The notes under the pieces: generated by a model
Database searches by the model: none
What the model was told of the DNA's origin: nothing
The model's input: only the letters and a program-made list of their open reading frames with translations
Assembly: GCA_003216595.1 (NCBI GenBank)
Contig: QCIQ01000004.1
Location: forward strand, 1 to 64,000
Source: Prochlorococcus sp. AG-402-M18
Lineage (GTDB): Bacteria; Cyanobacteriota; Cyanobacteriia; PCC-6307; Cyanobiaceae
DNA length: 64,000 nucleotides
Direction: 5' to 3'
Shown here: positions 63,341 through 64,000 of the stretch, one piece after another
Layout of the letters: every line of letters begins with the position of its first letter
Numbering within the stretch: the stretch's first letter is position 1
Program-made: the position numbers and the translations under genes

Positions 63341-64000
63341 CTATGCATATTCCGCGACTTTTACTTCATGGCGAATTAATAGATCTTGAAACTCTTGAGA
63401 ATCAACTGTTTCGGTTTCCATAAGCATTGCTGTTAACTCTTCAAGTACTTGACGGTTGTCATTTAAAGCCTTTTTAGCTCTTTCATACGCAATTTCAACA
63501 AGGACTGAAACTTCTGAGTCAATAGTTGCTGCTGTATCTTCAGAAAAATCTCTTTCTGCAGAGATGTCTCTACCAAGGAACATGCCACCTTGTGATCGTC
63601 CTAAAGCTACTGGTCCTAACCTGTCACTCATGCCGAATTTGGTAATCATTTGCCTAGCAACTGAAGCTACTTGCTTTAGATCATTTGATGCTCCTGTAGT
63701 TACTTCGTCTTCTCCATAAATTATTTCCTCTGCAACTCTTCCTCCAAGTGCAACAGCCATTTGATTTTGTAGGTAAGACCTTGAATAAAGTCCAGATTCC
63801 ATTCTTTCTTCACTTGGTGTGAAAAAAGTTAACCCTCCAGCTCCACCTCTTGGAATGATTGAGATCTTTTGCACAGGGTCATAATCAGGCATCACAGCAC
63901 CAACTACAGCATGGCCAGCTTCATGATAAGCAACTAACTTTTTACGCTTTTCACTAATCACTGAGTCTTTCTTCTCAGGACCTACCATTATTCTCTCGAT
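63341..64000 (-). CDS. ftsH: ATP-dependent zinc metalloprotease FtsH, 5' end truncated by window
   Basis: HEAGHAVVGAVMP zinc motif, PRGGAGGLTFFTP, GGRVAEEIIYG, GASNDLKQVASVARQMITKFGMSDRLGPVALG; frame open to 64000 (IERIMVGPEKKD). Confidence 0.95.
   Translation of the reverse strand: MERIMVGPEKKDSVISEKRKKLVAYHEAGHAVVGAVMPDYDPVQKISIIPRGGAGGLTFFTPSEERMESGLYSRSYLQNQMAVALGGRVAEEIIYGEDEVTTGASNDLKQVASVARQMITKFGMSDRLGPVALGRSQGGMFLGRDISAERDFSEDTAATIDSEVSVLVEIAYERAKKALNDNRQVLEELTAMLMETETVDSQEFQDLLIRHEVKVAEYA

Overview
The window looks like core genome of a low-GC marine picocyanobacterium. Gene content, AT-rich compact layout and protein style suggest Prochlorococcus, possibly a NATL-like low-light strain, but I ran no database search. 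It is densely packed with housekeeping genes: trpB (partial), cysC, purE, nagA, chlM, rsmH, ndhH, a phylloquinone cluster (DHNA-CoA thioesterase, menE, menC, menA, menF), gshB/grx, prfB, ybeY, dgkA, trpG, argS, nadC, mnmE, a RelA/SpoT homolog, rluD, rbgA-like, pgk, murG, pyrD, rnhA, rplL/J/A/K-nusG-secE, a ClpB homolog, eno, an ABC1/UbiB kinase, trxB-like, sbtB-sbtA-SulP, hemB, mutS2, obgE, CP12, psbA, aroC, a KDPG-aldolase-like gene and ftsH (partial). I found no tRNA, rRNA, CRISPR array, transposase, prophage or defence island. The items most worth a second look are modest. (1) prfB carries an RF2-type programmed +1 frameshift (CTT TGA C) that the ORF track misses. (2) A conserved-looking short reading frame with no ATG lies between the aspartoacylase gene and psbA. 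(3) SbtB lacks the C-terminal CGPxGC-type loop. (4) CP12 lacks the N-terminal cysteine pair. (5) The rplL terminator abuts the rnhA start codon. (6) The KDPG-aldolase-like protein has altered substrate-pocket motifs. (7) A 15-bp tandem duplication sits just upstream of hemB. (8) A few small or secreted proteins of unknown function are present. I see no convincing evidence of a wholly new multi-gene system.
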